DNA of 64,000 nt from Trichoplax sp. H2 (lineage: Eukaryota > Placozoa > Uniplacotomia > Trichoplacea), in contig NOWV01000060.1 in assembly GCA_003344405.1 (NCBI GenBank), positions 186,001 to 250,000 on the forward strand, given 5' to 3'. The notes below the pieces were generated by a model. It ran no database searches, was not told where the DNA came from, and saw only the letters and a list, made by a program, of their open reading frames with translations. A program made the translations under genes and the position numbers. Shown here one piece after another: positions 62,481-64,000 of this stretch (its first letter is position 1; each line of letters opens with the position of its first letter).

Positions 62481-62844
62481 TGTCCATTGAACACAGTCTA
62501 GGACTGACACCGTCAGTGACACGTCAAGTCACTGGCCAACATTGTCGTTCAACCTCTCCTCGTCTAGCCTCTGATGTCCGCACGTTTTTTAGGCTTTGCA
62601 GGTTAGTCAGTTCGCCATTCAATTAGACCAAGCAATATAATACTTCTCTCTTGACTGAAATTATCCTCTCTGTTTAGTTTATTTGTACTGAATATTGTGT
62701 CAAATTATTGGTCGACTAAGATGCATGCTTGCCTATGCATTCAATCACCAATGTGACCATTCCTTCCATACTTGCACATGCAATCTTAGCCGTGTCAAAA
62801 AATTCCTTTCATCCATTCTCTAGTAATCAAGAATGCAAACCAAC

Positions 62845-62928
62845 ATGGATCCCAACAGCATTGTGGAATTGTTATCCAAATCACTCGACCCACAAGCGCA
62901 TGAGGTTGTGGAGCGTGAACTTCGTACG
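62845..62928 (+). CDS. IPO7: Importin-7/8-like protein, first exon only (partial)
   Basis: Encodes 28 residues beginning MDPNSIVELLSKSLDPQ and continuing with AHEVVERELR, then the donor GTGAGT at 62929. The MDPN-I-E-L-x-DP-x-ERxL pattern is the start of importin-7/8, beta-karyopherins that carry ribosomal proteins, histones and other cargo into the nucleus. The ATG at 62845 was chosen over one four codons upstream because the family starts at MDPN. The remaining 1,072 bp of the window show no second exon (the expected LNFVSTLL-like block is absent), so the gene continues beyond the right edge. A stranded exon copy is the less likely alternative. Confidence 0.7.
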
Positions 62929-64000
62929 GTGAGTTGCTTGTCAATCAAAGAGATCGTGGGCAAAATGGCGTCAATAGCCTACAGGATAAATCAACTTCTC
63001 CAAAATGGAGAATTCCTACTAGCAACATCGCTCACTTTTCATCAATCTTGTTGATGACAGTTGAGTTGAGAAATGTTGAAATGAGTAGATCCTGCTTGAC
63101 ATGGAGACATTAGATGCAATGTAGTCACTAAGTGTAGAATAATCGACTGCATATCCATTAGCTACAACCAGTAGCCCAACACTCGTGACAGTGCCTTGAT
63201 TCAAACATCGATCCATCGACCTTGATGTTCTTCAAGGGTGTATCATCATCGATAGGATGTTAAGGTCTAATAAAATATCTTTCATTAGTAGGATGTTAAG
63301 ATCTAATAAAATATCTTTCATCGATAGGATGTTAAGGTCTAATAAAATATCTTTCATTAGTAGCCAATCAAACTCTATCGTGAATGGAAAATTTCATCAA
63401 GAGCATTTCAATATTACTGTATAAAGTATCATTCAAACTAAATTTAGGCGCTATATCCAGTATGGTAGAGGGACTGGTCCGTGAATCCAAATGGATTCTT
63501 TGCTGGCGCTAACACTGCATTTTTTTGCCTTCATTCCATACTAGAGTAGTCTTGAATGGAAACTAAAATTTGTGCTATAGTTATATCACATCATGGCTAT
63601 CTTGCATGTGCGTCCTGTAGATACTGGCTCAAGTTGCTATCCAAAGACTAGTATCCGTCATCACGTCATTAGAATGGAGCTATCGCATCGGCCGCAATCA
63701 ACAAATGGTACTCGGTAAATAGCAAGCGACTGTGCTTAGCAGTAATTCTCCTCTCCATCATACAATGGTAGAGGGCATACTCTTACAATTCTTGACCATC
63801 AAAGATGAATTCGTGATAGATAATTAATTAACGGTAGATTGTCCATGAAGAGAAAGAAATGTTTAACATTGGTTTCACATTTTTCGTTCCTATCTGCCAA
63901 GAACAACAACATTCAGAAATCCCAATATGGCCCAAGACTACAACTCGGAGGTGTTAGTGATGTACACGCTTTTACTGACAGTACATTGAGTAATTGTTCC
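62929..64000 (+). other. Presumed intron 1 of importin-7/8 gene
   Basis: No coding exon was recognised apart from the 36-bp repeat. Intron status is inferred from the GTGAGT donor at 62929. Confidence 0.5.
63251..63361. repeat. Three 36-bp tandem repeats
   Basis: AGGATGTTAAG(G/A)TCTAATA starts at 63254, 63290 and 63326. Units one and three begin CGAT and unit two begins TAGT; otherwise they are almost identical. It lies in the presumed first intron of the importin gene. Confidence 0.93.

Noticed and set aside
62076-62626. Overlapping 103- and 175-codon frames on opposite strands
   Set aside because: They lie in the GC-richer GTAC region where stops are rare, have no domain and no splice support, and lie in each other's shadow.
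1-64000. Search for tRNA, rRNA, CRISPR, viral or transposase genes
   Set aside because: No cloverleaf, rRNA block, regularly spaced short repeats, reverse transcriptase, integrase or transposase motif was recognised by eye on either strand.

Overview
The window looks like nuclear DNA from a placozoan (Trichoplax/Hoilungia type). It is AT-rich, has no bacterial gene layout, and carries short exons with GT-AG introns whose reading phases join exactly across each gene I could assemble. It also holds intronless class A GPCR genes sharing one family signature, and animal genes such as a Dlg-type L27 protein, a ZU5/UPA/death-domain protein, SERGEF, TXNL4A, GATD1 and importin-7/8. The placozoan assignment is inferred from gene content, not from a search.

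Left part (1-32 kb), conserved cellular genes: 1-5.2 kb is mostly non-coding; SERGEF (+, 10 exons, 5272-8351); a ZU5-UPA-death-domain gene (-, 8737-10789) whose 5' part may be the helical coding region at 10882-11649; TXNL4A/Dim1 (+, intronless, 14561-14989); GATD1 (-, 7 exons, 16561-19206); an L27-PDZ scaffold (+, 9 exons, 21065-27606); and an unrecognised 139-residue gene (-, 27614-31291) ending 7 bp from the scaffold's stop. Several of these genes have no long uninterrupted frame and were rebuilt from splice sites and phase.

Right part (32-64 kb), receptor-rich and gene-poor: three intact GPCR genes (32147-33205, 36890-37945, 56471-57523) and one with a frameshift (40594-41828, -). Between them lie small candidate secreted-protein genes (44543, 45306-46220, 59007-59480), a trypsin-like remnant (50912) and long AT-rich tracts. 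An assembly gap at 35303-35322 is bracketed by two identical 238-bp blocks. The window ends with the first exon of an importin-7/8 gene (62845-62928).

Repeats: GTAC-rich palindromic tracts built from CTGTACAGTA-like words cluster just upstream of SERGEF, TXNL4A, the GATD1/L27-PDZ divergent promoter and importin-7/8, and I did not see such tracts beside the receptors. Two- or three-copy direct duplications (about 125-500 bp) recur across the window. No tRNA, rRNA or CRISPR was found.
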